A stretch of 64,000 nucleotides of DNA from Candidatus Gastranaerophilales bacterium (GCA_944323425.1 CALUSL010000001.1:124001-188000), one strand, 5' to 3'. Numbered from the stretch's first letter, positions 17,401 through 26,317 are shown. Numbers and translations: made by a program. The notes: generated by a model from the letters alone, not told the origin.

Positions 17401-18546
17401 CTGGTGGAAGAACTGTTATGTGTAAAAGAATCATCTCCGTCTCCGCCGTAGATTATATTATTTGCAGCTGATGAATAAAAAGTATCATTGCCCGAACCTC
17501 CATAGATACGAGAGTCACTCTGATTTATTGTGATAGTATCATCACCGTCTTCTCCATATATAGAGCTGTTAACCCCGTTAGAGGTAATAGTATCATTGCC
17601 CGCACCTCCATAAATAGTGTTTCCTCGTCCTGTGGCTCCATTAAGAGAAGAGAAGATTGTATCATCTTTGTTTCCGGTCGTTATTGTGTTATACATTCCC
17701 TGAATTTCAAGGTCATACGCGACATCTTTGTCTTTTCCTTCTATTGTAAAGTATGAGCTGATGAAGGTGACTTTCCCTGAATCTTCTATAATATAGGAGA
17801 GAGATTGAGCACTGTTTTGTTTGTTTTTTAGGATGTAGGTTTTTCCATCTATTTCAATTTCTTTGGATTCATTAGCTTTAAAATCCAGAGCACCGCTTGC
17901 TTTTGCATTTTCAGGTGTTGACAAAGTTTGTACGGGTGTTGAGGGTTGAGAAAAATCTACGTCTGAAACACCCGTGGTGCGCGAATTTTCAGGGTTTCGG
18001 GGGGGGGGGTAGATGTGAAACACTGTCGCTGTTGCTGACGACTCTAAAGCTCGCAGTGGCAAGCGGTGAGTTCATGGTTCTTGAGGTTGCCATTGAAAAA
18101 AGAGCAGCGCCTACAGGTGCATCTTCTTGTATTTTAAATACGCTGCTGCCATTGAAGCTCGTAGAGTTTTTAATCTGAAACAGTTGTTCAACCAGTGCAT
18201 CTGCCTCTGCCTGCATTGCTTCCCGTGAATCATCAGAATAAATTCCGTTAGATGCCTGTACCGCAAGATCACGTATTCTGTTCAAAATGTCTGTCATATT
18301 GTTGATTGCGCCTTCGGCTGTGCTTAGATAGCTGAGGGCATCCTGCGTGTTTTTTCTTGCCTGTGTAAGTCCCCTTATCTGTGCAGTCATATTCGACGAA
18401 AGAAACATGCCTGCCGCATCATCGGCAGCGCAATTTACCCTGTAACCTGTGCTCATTCTGTAGAGAGCTGTGTTGAGGTTGTTGGTTGCGTTATTCAGAT
18501 TTCGCTGCGTCGTTAATACTGACGGGTTGAAATTTGTGGTAATCAT
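14496..18546 (-). CDS. Giant flagellin with four RTX-like modules; out of frame here at a C11 tract (phase-variable candidate)
   Basis: Two overlapping frames together make one flagellin. The upstream frame (18546 to 17989) is the N-terminal flagellin domain: NPSVLTTQRNLNNATNNLNT, MSTGYRVNCAADDAAG, LSTAEGAINNMTDILNRIRD. The downstream frame (to 14496) ends in the C-terminal flagellin domain (AINRLNSALESQTTQIQNL, STIMDADIAQESADYVKNQI, LLAQSQNLHSSIVLSL). The frames meet in an 11-base C tract; as written, translation stops after 185 residues (HLPPPPKP-stop). With ten (or thirteen) Cs the reading continues HLPPPRNPENS and gives 1349 residues. Between the flagellin ends lie four repeated modules, each a beta-type domain (N-F-S-A-N-E-T-K, I-N-G-K-x-Y-T) followed by RTX-like strings (GGAGNDTI, GEDGDDTI, GGSGNDTF). 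The ATG at 18062 in the downstream frame lies inside the N-terminal coding region and is not a real start. Ribosome site TAAGGA precedes 18546. Confidence 0.9.
14880..17882 (-). repeat. Four imperfect RTX-like modules inside the flagellin
   Basis: Module starts lie near 17882, 17237, 16595 and 15851 (coding direction leftward). Each begins with a 60-70 residue beta domain (pattern F.AN.TK.I.I.GK.YT......L.Y......I.F....F.I.G) and continues with glycine/aspartate repeats of about 18 residues matching the RTX nonapeptide GGxGxDxUx in pairs (IYGGAGNDTITSN, IYGEDGDDTITIN). The fourth module is the longest. In known RTX proteins these turns bind calcium and fold into a parallel beta-roll outside the cell. 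Codon choice and base composition here are richer in G/C-ending codons for Asp, Gly and Asn than in neighbouring genes. Confidence 0.88.
17999..18009 (-). promoter_or_regulatory. Poly-C tract (C11 in coding strand), probable phase-variation switch
   Basis: Eleven consecutive G on the plus strand (C on the coding strand) lie exactly where the two flagellin frames overlap. It is the only homopolymer of G or C of this size that I noticed in an AT-rich window. Loss of one base or gain of two would join the frames. Long G/C tracts that slip in replication control surface and motility genes in Campylobacter and others; the same role here is inference. A base-calling or assembly error in the tract is the main alternative. 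Confidence 0.75.
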
Positions 18547-18603
18547 GATTCCTTAGAAGTCTGTACGTACGTTTTTTGTTTTTTGTGTTTTTATTGTTTG
18601 GTG

Positions 18604-18622
18604 GTTGGGTGTATGTCCCAAC
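18604..18622. repeat. GTTGGG/CCCAAC palindromic element, copy 1
   Basis: GTTGGG-TGTATGT-CCCAAC hairpin. A closely similar hairpin, GTTGGGCA-TACT-TGCCCAAC, lies at 41205-41224 next to tRNA-His. Two copies with the same arms in non-coding DNA suggest a small dispersed palindromic repeat. Confidence 0.5.
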
Positions 18623-18795
18623 AGAGCCTTTTTCTATGGATTGCCGCGGTCGTCCTTCGCTCTTGGATTATTGGCAGCTCGAAGTTCTACCACTCGTTCT
18701 TTTTTGCATTCGCAAAAACTCACTCGTATCGAACTTCTACGCAGGACGTGCTGGGTGCCTTTCTGGCACACGGCGCACTTGCCAAAATCCGCTCC

Positions 18796-18829
18796 CTCGC
18801 AATGACAAAGTGTGATGCGTCATTGCGAG
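18796..18829. repeat. Dispersed intergenic repeat with CTCGCAATGAC / GTCATTGCGAG arms
   Basis: An 11-bp perfect inverted repeat (18796-18806 and 18819-18829), followed by GCGAAGCAATCC at 18840-18851. This recalls the common TCATTGCGAGCG...GCGAAGCAATC intergenic repeat found in many unrelated bacteria. Copies in the wider genome are expected but cannot be checked here. Confidence 0.6.
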
Positions 18830-19186
18830 CGTCTGAAAGGCGCGAAGCAATCCAGTCTACCGGCGGCGCGGGTGTTTCGTGCCCGACTCCACACCTGTAA
18901 GACTTTGAAACTAGTTCAGAATGACTTTGTTTCAATTTTTAATTTGCACCTTTCAGGTGCATTCTTATTCAGTTTTCACCTGTCATTAGTTTTACCCTCT
19001 GACGATTCCCTATGCTTTGCCGGTGTATTCCGGCGTATTCAAATTACCCGATTGGGAGTCGAGTAATTATCTGTAAATATATACTGCTGCGGGTAATGAT
19101 ACCCGATTATATTATGACTTATAAGCTGCTAAAAGGGAATTGAACTAAAGTTTGGTTTATTCAATACTTTAGTTTGAACTTTAAAG

Positions 19187-19939
19187 CTATGCTTTGCTTA
19201 GAAAGTGCTCTACTACGCTATATGCCATATAATATCCGGCTACCGCCGGAACAAACGGAGTAGAACCTGGTGAAATTTTGTTGTATTCAAATAATTCTCC
19301 GTCAGGGGTTTCTATTCGTTCTGTACTTTGCAATTTAGAAAGAGCATTTGGCTTCTCTTTGCTGACTACGGCTTTTATTCCTGATTCTATGCCCTGCTGT
19401 TTTAGCTGATACAGTACATTTTTTACAAAAATATCCTTTTTGTTTTCTATTTCTGAAATATCACATATGTATAATTTAGTCGGATCAATACGATTTCCTG
19501 CACCCATAGACGTAACTACCGGTATTTTATTATTTTTGCACAATACAAGAAGTTCTATCTTCGAGCGAAGTGTGTCTATTGCATCTATTACATAGTCCGG
19601 ATTTAATTTCAGTATTTCTTCATCAAGCCTTGAGTTATAAAAATTGTCTATAATATGAATGTTTATCTGCGGGTTTATGTCTAACAGACGTTCTTTGAAC
19701 AATTCTGCTTTGCTCCTGCCTATAGTTGAATGCAGAGCAATGAGTTGCCTGTTAATATTGCTTTCTGATACTTTGTCAAAATCGACAATTGTGAAATTTT
19801 CAATACCTGCTCTGGCAAGGGATTCAAGAGCAAATCCTCCCACGCCTCCAAGTCCGAATACGACAACATGCTTAGAATGAAGCATGTTTTGAACAAGCTC
19901 ACCCCATATGATTTCATTTCTTGAAAAGATGTTGCTCAT
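19187..19939 (-). CDS. tcdA: ThiF-family protein, probable tRNA threonylcarbamoyladenosine dehydratase
   Basis: About 250 residues from the chosen start at 19939 (MSNIFSRNEIIWGE, the usual TcdA opening; the longer frame from 19993 would overlap the gene upstream). The E1-like adenylation domain is clear: VVFGLGGVGGFALESLARAG nucleotide loop, FDKVSESNINRQ with the conserved Asp and the N-RQ motif, and VIDAIDTLRSKIEL. TcdA/CsdL cyclises t6A at position 37 of ANN-decoding tRNAs. It is the last gene of the serS-tmk-orphan-tcdA series, all leftward. Confidence 0.85.
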   Translation of the reverse strand: MSNIFSRNEIIWGELVQNMLHSKHVVVFGLGGVGGFALESLARAGIENFTIVDFDKVSESNINRQLIALHSTIGRSKAELFKERLLDINPQINIHIIDNFYNSRLDEEILKLNPDYVIDAIDTLRSKIELLVLCKNNKIPVVTSMGAGNRIDPTKLYICDISEIENKKDIFVKNVLYQLKQQGIESGIKAVVSKEKPNALSKLQSTERIETPDGELFEYNKISPGSTPFVPAVAGYYMAYSVVEHFLSKA

Positions 19940-19943
19940 TATG

Positions 19944-20270
19944 CTAGTCCTTGAGCGACATATAAACGCCTTCCATGATATTTGTGTAATCATTTTCAGG
20001 AAGTGTTGAAATGGTTTTCATTGCGGTTGAGAGATGCGGTATTTTGTCATACCAGCGACGACCTCTATTTGCTTGGTATAACCCGAGAACACGTTCTATA
20101 CCAAGACTCAAGGGTGCCGTGTCATTTTCACGGTGTACGGTTTTGATTGCTGCTGCAACATCAATGATATCGTTGGAAAGTTTTGTCTGACCTTTATCGT
20201 TGAGTTTTTTCAACATTTCCAGAGCAAGATTCGTTTCTTTATATTTGTCGTTCCAGCGTTTGTTGTTCAC
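19944..20270 (-). CDS. Conserved-looking small protein of unknown function between tmk and tcdA
   Basis: 108 residues, family not recognised. Mostly helical and charged (LALEMLKKLNDKGQTKLSND, VAAAIKTVHRENDTAPLSLG), with aromatic-basic NRGRRWYDKIPHL and no signal or membrane segment. It is 4 bp from tcdA and 65 bp behind tmk, so it is probably part of that operon. The composition is that of a real cytosolic protein. Confidence 0.65.
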   Translation of the reverse strand: MNNKRWNDKYKETNLALEMLKKLNDKGQTKLSNDIIDVAAAIKTVHRENDTAPLSLGIERVLGLYQANRGRRWYDKIPHLSTAMKTISTLPENDYTNIMEGVYMSLKD

Positions 20271-20335
20271 GTCAAAACCTCCGTTTTCTCCCCTGTATAC
20301 ATTCTATAATTTTTTTGTACAAATGACAATAAGCT

Positions 20336-20959
20336 CTATATATGACTCAAAAAATTATCAAGAATTTTTTTTGTATCTTCAAAAACACGCTCTATAGAGT
20401 TGTTTGCATTGATAACTTTTATTCTGTACGGAAATTCTTTAGCCAGCTCAAGATATCCGAATCTAACCTTTTTGTGAAACTCCATACCCTCTGATTCGAG
20501 CCGGTCCTTTTCGCTGCCAACACGTTTCTGTGCAACTTCTGAATCTACATCATATACAAGAGTTAAGTCGGGATAGAATTTCCCCGTTGCAAGATCGTTC
20601 AGGTAGTTTATTCTTGTCAGGTCTATTCCCTTGCCATACCCTTGATATGCGACGGTCGAATCTGTATACCGGTCACAAAGTACAATTGTACCTTGATTTA
20701 CTGCCGGCTTTATTACTGTTTCAACATGCTGTGCCCTGTCTGCAAGGAATAAAAATGCCTCGCATTCAGGTGCAACATATCCGTCATAGTGCAAAAGAAT
20801 CTTTCTGAGCTCCTTTCCGAGTTCTGCTCCGCCGGGTTCTCTAGTCCAGAGAACGGCTTTTCCCGATTCTTCAAGATATTTTCTGACCAGCTCTGACTGT
20901 GTTGTCTTTCCGCAGCCGTCAGCCCCTTCAAATGTAATAAAACAGCCTTTTCTATTCAT
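20336..20959 (-). CDS. tmk: Thymidylate kinase
   Basis: 207 residues, the normal length. P-loop FEGADGCGKTTQ (about 8-19), dTMP-binding REPGGAELGKELR, and the DRYTDSTVAYQGYG motif; the lid region is DVDSEVAQKRVGSEKDRLE. Phosphorylates dTMP to dTDP. It follows serS with a 2-bp gap, so the two are almost certainly co-transcribed. Confidence 0.95.
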   Translation of the reverse strand: MNRKGCFITFEGADGCGKTTQSELVRKYLEESGKAVLWTREPGGAELGKELRKILLHYDGYVAPECEAFLFLADRAQHVETVIKPAVNQGTIVLCDRYTDSTVAYQGYGKGIDLTRINYLNDLATGKFYPDLTLVYDVDSEVAQKRVGSEKDRLESEGMEFHKKVRFGYLELAKEFPYRIKVINANNSIERVFEDTKKILDNFLSHI

Positions 20960-20961
20960 AA

Positions 20962-22227
20962 CTATAGTCTGTCGAATCCTGTGTACTGTCTCAAAACTTC
21001 AGGTATGATTACAGAGCCGTCTTCCTGCTGGAAGTTTTCGATGATTGCAGCAAAGGTTCTTCCGACAGCAAGCCCTGAGCCGTTCATTGTGTAACAGTAA
21101 TTTACCTTTCCTGTTGATTTGCTTCTGTACTTCAGACCCGCTCTTCTTGCCTGAAAATCACCGAATACTGAGCAGCTCGAAATTTCTTTGTAGTTGTTAT
21201 ATGAAGGCATCCATACTTCAAGGTCGTAGCATTTTCTTGCGGAAAATCCGATATCTCCCGTACACAATTCAACTCTTCTGAATGGAAGTTCAAGAAGCTC
21301 CAATGCATGTTCTGCATCGCGTGTAAGTTTTTCGTGTTCTTCCGGAGCCTGTTCTGGTGTTGTCAATTTTACGAGCTCTACTTTGTTAAACTGGTGAACA
21401 CGAATAAGCCCTCTTGTGTCTTTTCCTGCTGAACCTGCTTCTCTTCTGAAACACGGTGTATAAGCAGTCATGCAGCGCGGAAGATCATCTTCTGAAAGAA
21501 TTTCATTGCAGTAAATATTAGTTACCGGAACTTCTGCTGTCGGGATAAGGTAGAGATCTTCATCAACACATTTGTACATATCTTCAGCAAATTTTGGAAG
21601 CTGACCTGTACCTGTCATTGCTGCAGAGTTTACAAGAACAGGCGGAAGAATTTCTTCATATCCATGTTCTTTTGTATGCAAGTCAAGGAAAAAGTTTATT
21701 ATAGCTCTTTCAAGCCTTGCTCCTTTGTTTTTGTATATATAAAATCTTGATTGAGAAATTTTTACTCCTCGCTCGAAGTCAACAATATCTTTCTCTGTAA
21801 CTATGTCCCAATGGGCTTTTTGTTCAAAATTCGGTTTTGCAGGTTCCCCAACGTATTTTTTTACAACATTGTCTGCATCACTTGTGCCTATTGCGATATT
21901 TTCATCTGGAATATTCGGGATTGTCAGCAGCAGTTCTCTCTGTTTTGAGTCCAGTTCAGTTTCTTTTTCTTCGAGAACTTTAATTTTGTCCCCTATTTCT
22001 CTGACTTCTTCCTGAACTTTTGTTGTGTCCTGACCCTGTTTTTTGAGTTCTCCGATTTTTTGAGATTCAGACTTTCTCAATGCTCTGAGTTCGTCAGCCT
22101 CTGTTTGAACCTTTCTTCTCTCTATATCTATTTCCAGCACTTTATCCACTGAAAGTTCCGGATTTCTTCTCTTTAAAAGTTCATTGATTTTTTCGGGATT
22201 CTCTCTGACAAGTTTAATATCCAACAT
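20962..22227 (-). CDS. serS: Seryl-tRNA synthetase
   Basis: 421 residues from the start [10 protein letters not shown], which I choose because GAGG lies 8-9 bp ahead of this ATG (two upstream ATGs in frame at 22242 and 22236 overlap that site). The N-terminal tRNA-binding coiled coil spans about 25-105. Class II motif 2 is [21 protein letters not shown] and motif 3 is [16 protein letters not shown]. Charges tRNA-Ser (and tRNA-Sec where present) in the cytosol. Heads the leftward operon with tmk. Confidence 0.96.
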   Translation of the reverse strand: MLDIKLVRENPEKINELLKRRNPELSVDKVLEIDIERRKVQTEADELRALRKSESQKIGELKKQGQDTTKVQEEVREIGDKIKVLEEKETELDSKQRELLLTIPNIPDENIAIGTSDADNVVKKYVGEPAKPNFEQKAHWDIVTEKDIVDFERGVKISQSRFYIYKNKGARLERAIINFFLDLHTKEHGYEEILPPVLVNSAAMTGTGQLPKFAEDMYKCVDEDLYLIPTAEVPVTNIYCNEILSEDDLPRCMTAYTPCFRREAGSAGKDTRGLIRVHQFNKVELVKLTTPEQAPEEHEKLTRDAEHALELLELPFRRVELCTGDIGFSARKCYDLEVWMPSYNNYKEISSCSVFGDFQARRAGLKYRSKSTGKVNYCYTMNGSGLAVGRTFAAIIENFQQEDGSVIIPEVLRQYTGFDRL

Positions 22228-22312
22228 AATTAACATCCTCATATCTACAATACATGCCTTAATTTTAGTAAAAACAGGTTGAAAAATCCAGATAATTTAT
22301 TATCATTAAAGA

Positions 22313-22891
22313 ATGAAACGAATAATAAATTTTCTCTTTATCATATTTCTCCTGTTTACATCTTCCGTAGTTTGTTTCGCCGAGGCGCAACTCAGAGGAT
22401 ATAAACCCGCGTCTCTTGCTAAAGGAACCTTTTTAAAGGCGATAAGCCAGAGAGAAATTTCAACGGCAACTGTACATGTAGGAGATTTGGAATATTTTAT
22501 AAGCCCGATTGACGTTTTTATGGGTGAATCAAATATTATCCCGAAAAACTCTGTTTATGTTGCCAGAATTGAGTCTGTAACAGAAGCTGTGGAAGGTATT
22601 AATGCTGCGATGAAAATAAGGGTGTTCAAGGTTATAACCCCTACGGAAAAACAGTATAAACTCGATGCGTATTTATACTGGAACAATACAACAACAGTCG
22701 GGGGAGATCTGGCTGAAGTCCAATACTACACAAGAATGCCCCATTACCCCGGAACCTGGAAAAAAGGCGTTCTTCAATTTGTACCTACGAGCATAAGATA
22801 TTTTGGAAAACCTACGGTTATAAAAGCCGGAGAAGAAGTAACTTTCGTAATGAACAGTGATGTAAAGCTGTTCCCTTATAAGGAAAATTAA
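22313..22891 (+). CDS. Exported protein of unknown function
   Basis: 192 residues. A signal peptide is plain (KRIINFLFIIFLLFTSSVVC-FAEA). The mature part starts with AQLRGYKPASLAKGTF-KAIS, and IIPKNSVYVARIESVTEAV resembles the strand-turn pattern of secreted beta-sandwich proteins in which a tunable barrier keeps the protein periplasmic; I do not recognise a family. Directly abutting the sugar-binding protein gene (stop and next ATG adjacent), so the two are co-translated. Confidence 0.75.
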   Translation: MKRIINFLFIIFLLFTSSVVCFAEAQLRGYKPASLAKGTFLKAISQREISTATVHVGDLEYFISPIDVFMGESNIIPKNSVYVARIESVTEAVEGINAAMKIRVFKVITPTEKQYKLDAYLYWNNTTTVGGDLAEVQYYTRMPHYPGTWKKGVLQFVPTSIRYFGKPTVIKAGEEVTFVMNSDVKLFPYKEN

Positions 22892-24112
22892 ATGAGAAAA
22901 TTTTTGATTATTTCAATCATCATCATACTTTCAGCTTCGCTTTTCTTTATAAAACCTAGCAATAATTCGGACGAAGTTGTTGTTTGGACTTTACAGCTCG
23001 GCACATTTGATAAGTATATGAACTCTCTTATCGCTGAGTTTGAGACACAAAATCCTGACATAAAAATAAAATGGATAGATGTGCCGTATTCGGAAGGTGA
23101 AAAGAGGACTCTTGCTTCTATTTTAAGTAATACTCCGCCGGATCTTGTAAATCTTACTCCTGATTTCTCAAGTGTGCTTGCACAAAAACAGGCGTTGGAA
23201 TTTATAGATTGTGAACAACTGACCGCTTACAATTCAGAAATAGTCAATGATTTGAAGTACAAAAATAAATGTTATGCAATACCGTTTTATGCAACATCTT
23301 CGCTTACTTTCTATAACAAAGAGCTGTTGAAAAAAACAGGAATTAGCGAGCTGCCTGTAACATATGATGACATGAACAATAAAGCTGAATTAATAAAAGC
23401 CAAAACCGGCGTTTTTGCGACAATGCCAACTGTCACAGAAAATGACACAATGCTAAAAATTTTGAATAAATACGATATTAATACTCCGGAAAAGCTTACG
23501 TCTAAAAAAAGCGAAAAGATTTTTTCAGACTATAAAAAATTATATCAGAACGATTTGATTCCTAAAGAATCAATAACCCAGACACATCGTGAAGCCCTTG
23601 AAAAATATATGTCAGGTCAACTCGTTTTTATACAGTCAGGTGCCAATTTTTTGAATATAGTAAAAGAAAATGCCCTGCAGGTATTTAAACAAACCGATGT
23701 AACAAATCAGCTTGTCGGAGACACAGGCAAATATGATGTTTCTATCATGAATCTTGTTATACCGGCAAAAGCCCGTCATAAAGAAGGCGCATTAAAATTC
23801 GCGCTTTTCTTAACTAACAAAAAAAATCAGCTTGAGCTGGCAAAACTGACTACTATTTTGCCGGTTAATAATGAAGCTTTAAATGATTCTTATTTTGTTA
23901 ATGCGGATGAGAGTGATGTTATTGCTAAAGCCAGAAAAGTCAGTGCCTCCCAGCTTAACAATCTCGAGTCTCAGGTACAGTTTGATAAAAACAGAAAAGA
24001 ATTTTTGACTATGCTTAATACTTCTGTGCAACAAATTTTGCTGGGCGAGTCCGATTTGAAAAAAACACTGGAAAAAACAGCAGATAATTGGGAATTATTG
24101 ATACAGCCATGA
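22892..24112 (+). CDS. Orphan ABC-type sugar-binding protein (family 1 extracellular solute-binding)
   Basis: 406 residues. A single hydrophobic signal/anchor at the N-terminus (FLIISIIIILSASLFFI) without a clear lipobox cysteine. The rest matches the maltose-binding type: VVVWTLQLGTFDKYMNSL, FETQNPDIKIKWIDVPYSEG, LASILSNTPPDLVNL, AIPFYATSSLTFYNKELLKK, FTLINKK-like hinge ALKFALFLTNKKNQ. It would capture an oligosaccharide or similar solute outside the membrane. No permease or ATPase gene is next to it, so it must borrow partners encoded elsewhere. The next gene starts inside its stop codon (ATGA). Confidence 0.88.
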   Translation: MRKFLIISIIIILSASLFFIKPSNNSDEVVVWTLQLGTFDKYMNSLIAEFETQNPDIKIKWIDVPYSEGEKRTLASILSNTPPDLVNLTPDFSSVLAQKQALEFIDCEQLTAYNSEIVNDLKYKNKCYAIPFYATSSLTFYNKELLKKTGISELPVTYDDMNNKAELIKAKTGVFATMPTVTENDTMLKILNKYDINTPEKLTSKKSEKIFSDYKKLYQNDLIPKESITQTHREALEKYMSGQLVFIQSGANFLNIVKENALQVFKQTDVTNQLVGDTGKYDVSIMNLVIPAKARHKEGALKFALFLTNKKNQLELAKLTTILPVNNEALNDSYFVNADESDVIAKARKVSASQLNNLESQVQFDKNRKEFLTMLNTSVQQILLGESDLKKTLEKTADNWELLIQP

Positions 24113-24774
24113 TAAAAAAGATTCTTGAAAAAGAAAAAACCTCAGGCGGAAATGAAATCCATCTTGTAGCAACAGGCGGTTCTCAAAAAAATATTCTGAC
24201 TATCGGTGTTTTTCATGGTGATGAGCCTTCCGGCAAGTATTTAATTGAAAGATATTTGAAGGGTGAATATAAGGCTAAAAACAGGCTTTTGTTTGTACCT
24301 TGCCTTAATCCTGACGGGCTTCGTGCCGGTACAAGAGGTAATTCAAACGGCGTTGATTTAAACCGAAATTTTCCCACAAAAAACTGGCAGCACTCAGAAA
24401 AAGACAAATATTTCGGAGGAGATAGTCCTTCCAGTGAAACAGAAACCCGTTTTATTGTTGAAATAATTAAAAAGTACAAACCGGACGTTATTTTAACATT
24501 GCATGAGCCATACCGGATTGTGAATTATGACGGTCCTGCACTGGAGATTGCTGAAAAAATCAGTAAAATAACGAAATATGATGTAGAAGAAAGCATTGGT
24601 TACCCAACGCCCGGCAGTTTCGGAACTTATTGCGGGGTAGAAAGGGGTATACCTGTGATTACTCTTGAATTTGCTCCGACTATTGATAGTGAAGATGCAG
24701 ACACACAAATAGTGACACCCGAAAGTCTCTGGTGTCACTATGAAAAAATTATGCAATTTTTAGCCGACTATTAA
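24109..24774 (+). CDS. Zinc carboxypeptidase-like M14 enzyme (MpaA/amidase type)
   Basis: 221 residues. The start is taken at the ATGA overlapping the previous stop. Zinc ligands are visible: HxxE in VFHGDEPSG (about 33-41), and a distal His in TLHEPYR. GVDLNRNFPTKNW carries the substrate-binding arginine of M14 peptidases. The glutamate base is likely in the ITLEFAP region. MpaA-type relatives release diaminopimelate from murein tripeptide in the cytosol, and no signal peptide is present here, which fits. The pairing with an exported sugar-binding protein could indicate cell-wall fragment recycling; that is inference. Confidence 0.85.
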   Translation: MIKKILEKEKTSGGNEIHLVATGGSQKNILTIGVFHGDEPSGKYLIERYLKGEYKAKNRLLFVPCLNPDGLRAGTRGNSNGVDLNRNFPTKNWQHSEKDKYFGGDSPSSETETRFIVEIIKKYKPDVILTLHEPYRIVNYDGPALEIAEKISKITKYDVEESIGYPTPGSFGTYCGVERGIPVITLEFAPTIDSEDADTQIVTPESLWCHYEKIMQFLADY

Positions 24775-24775
24775 T

Positions 24776-26317
24776 CTATTTTTTAGATAGATCTGCAAGC
24801 ATTACAATAATTTCTCCGGCAGGTATATTGACAGATAATTTGCCGTTTTTAAGAGTTGGCGGTGCCGGTGTTCTGACCGGCGTAATCAGTGTTTTTGTTG
24901 AAACATTGCATTTTATGTCAGCTGAACTTGTTCTTTGCAGATTTTTATTTAATATTACAATGATTGATGATTTGTCATATGTCAACATATACGCAAAGAC
25001 ATCCGGATTTGTTGTATTTAGGAAAGTTATATTACCTTTTTGCATCATTTCTGAAGCTTGTTTTTTTATGGAATTTGCTATTATAAATTCATCCTGAATT
25101 AAAGAATCTTTGCCGCCCGGTTTTCTTGAAAAATTGAATATGTCAATTTTTCCTTTATGCACATAGTAGTAGTCATCATCAGTATAAGTTTTTGCTGCTT
25201 TTTGATTTGCATATTTGTATAAATACGCATCGCCGGACTGGAAGCCATCTACAAAATATGAGTTGACCGGAAGAGTCGCTTGTAACCATATAATCTGTTT
25301 TGTAAGCTGCGGACCGCCAAGAACAATCGGGCTGATTTCATCATGAGTAGAAAAGCTGCCTATAACACTTCTCTGGTAGTTATATTGTTTTTGTATCGAT
25401 GTAACAAGATTCATCTGTTTTTCAAATTCTTCGGAAGTTTTCCAGTCTTTAAAGTTGAAAAAGCTTCCGTAATATCCGTCGAATCCAGCTTCTAGCAATT
25501 TGTCATAAGGTGTAAACGGTGCTGATTTCGTGACAGGCTCTGTCCAGCTTTCAGAAGCTTCTGCAAGGAATAAGAACTGAGGGCTTTTTTCTCTTGTGTA
25601 TTTTATTAATCTTTCCCAAAAAGCATACGGTTTTGATGTTGCTACATCCGCCCTTATACCGTCAGCATCAAGTTCAAGAACCATATCAACAAACTGTTTA
25701 TAAAGGTTATAAACATCTTCATTCAAGGAACCATCTGCATTTTGGGTTTTGAACATTCGTACGTCAGTCCAGTCAGCAGGAACCTGAGGCTGTCTGGCTG
25801 CAGTATCTGTTTCAAATAAGTTTGGATTAGCAAGATACATATCATAAGAGCCGCAGCTGGGTAAATCGATTATTACTCTAATGCCTCTTTTATGGCATTC
25901 CCGTATAAAATTTGCCGCTTCCTGTTTAACAGTCAGATTGTTAGTTTTGTCATCCAGCTGTGGATTTATTTCATTAAAGCTTGATATTGCATATAAAGAA
26001 CCGGCTGTTCCTATTGCTTTTACTTTTCCTACGGGCGTGATAGGAAGAAGGTGGATTGTATTAATGCCCAGTTTTTTTAATCCGTCGAGTCTTTGTACCG
26101 CATTGACAAAGTTTCCCGGAGTTTCTCCCTTTTCTATTTCAATTATTTCATTATTATTTTTATCATTTGCGTTAAATGTTCTGATATTTACGGCCATAAT
26201 TATTGCCTGATTTTTATCGAAAATCGTTCTCAGGTCATTTATCCATACTCCATTTTGTGCAAATGCCGGAGTACTCAAGAGTAAACTCATTAACAATAAA
26301 CTTAGATTTTTCTTCAT
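24776..26317 (-). CDS. Secreted GH13 alpha-amylase-family protein
   Basis: 513 residues with a signal peptide (KKNLSLLLMSLLLSTPAFAQ). GH13 barrel motifs in order: region I RVIIDLPSCGS (usual DxVxNH is replaced), region II DGIRADVAT with the nucleophile Asp and preceding Arg, region III FLFLAEAS with the acid/base Glu, and region IV FSTHDE with the transition-state HD. A small beta domain follows at the end (VFAYMLTYDKSSIIVILNK). Acts on alpha-glucans outside the cytoplasm. Region I lacks the typical His, so activity may be altered. Alone in its direction, tail to tail with the M14 gene. Confidence 0.88.
   Translation of the reverse strand: MKKNLSLLLMSLLLSTPAFAQNGVWINDLRTIFDKNQAIIMAVNIRTFNANDKNNNEIIEIEKGETPGNFVNAVQRLDGLKKLGINTIHLLPITPVGKVKAIGTAGSLYAISSFNEINPQLDDKTNNLTVKQEAANFIRECHKRGIRVIIDLPSCGSYDMYLANPNLFETDTAARQPQVPADWTDVRMFKTQNADGSLNEDVYNLYKQFVDMVLELDADGIRADVATSKPYAFWERLIKYTREKSPQFLFLAEASESWTEPVTKSAPFTPYDKLLEAGFDGYYGSFFNFKDWKTSEEFEKQMNLVTSIQKQYNYQRSVIGSFSTHDEISPIVLGGPQLTKQIIWLQATLPVNSYFVDGFQSGDAYLYKYANQKAAKTYTDDDYYYVHKGKIDIFNFSRKPGGKDSLIQDEFIIANSIKKQASEMMQKGNITFLNTTNPDVFAYMLTYDKSSIIVILNKNLQRTSSADIKCNVSTKTLITPVRTPAPPTLKNGKLSVNIPAGEIIVMLADLSKK

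Larger units (their letters stand above)
18547..19186. other. 640-bp non-coding region upstream of the flagellin gene
   Basis: No credible gene. It holds the flagellin 5' region and several repeats. A GTTGGG...CCCAAC hairpin (18604-18622) is related to one near tRNA-His. The stretch 18780-18870 is built on CTCGCAATGAC / GTCATTGCGAG and GCGAAGCAATCC, a type of dispersed intergenic repeat seen in many bacterial genomes. Short hairpins include CGGGTA-ATGA-TACCCG near 19088 and ACTAAAG...CTTTAGT near 19145. The reading frames here look like the spurious SDARND-type translation of such repeats. No sigma-28 promoter found. Confidence 0.6.

Noticed and set aside
14496-18062. Treating the 1188-residue frame as a separate RTX protein starting at ATG 18062
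   Set aside because: Its first residues lie in the other frame of the flagellin N-terminal domain and have no ribosome site; the C-terminus is flagellin, so it is the continuation of the gene starting at 18546.
18560-19066. Several reading frames of 60-105 codons upstream of flagellin
   Set aside because: They overlap each other on both strands, lack ribosome sites, and translate a dispersed repeat (SDARND-type peptide).
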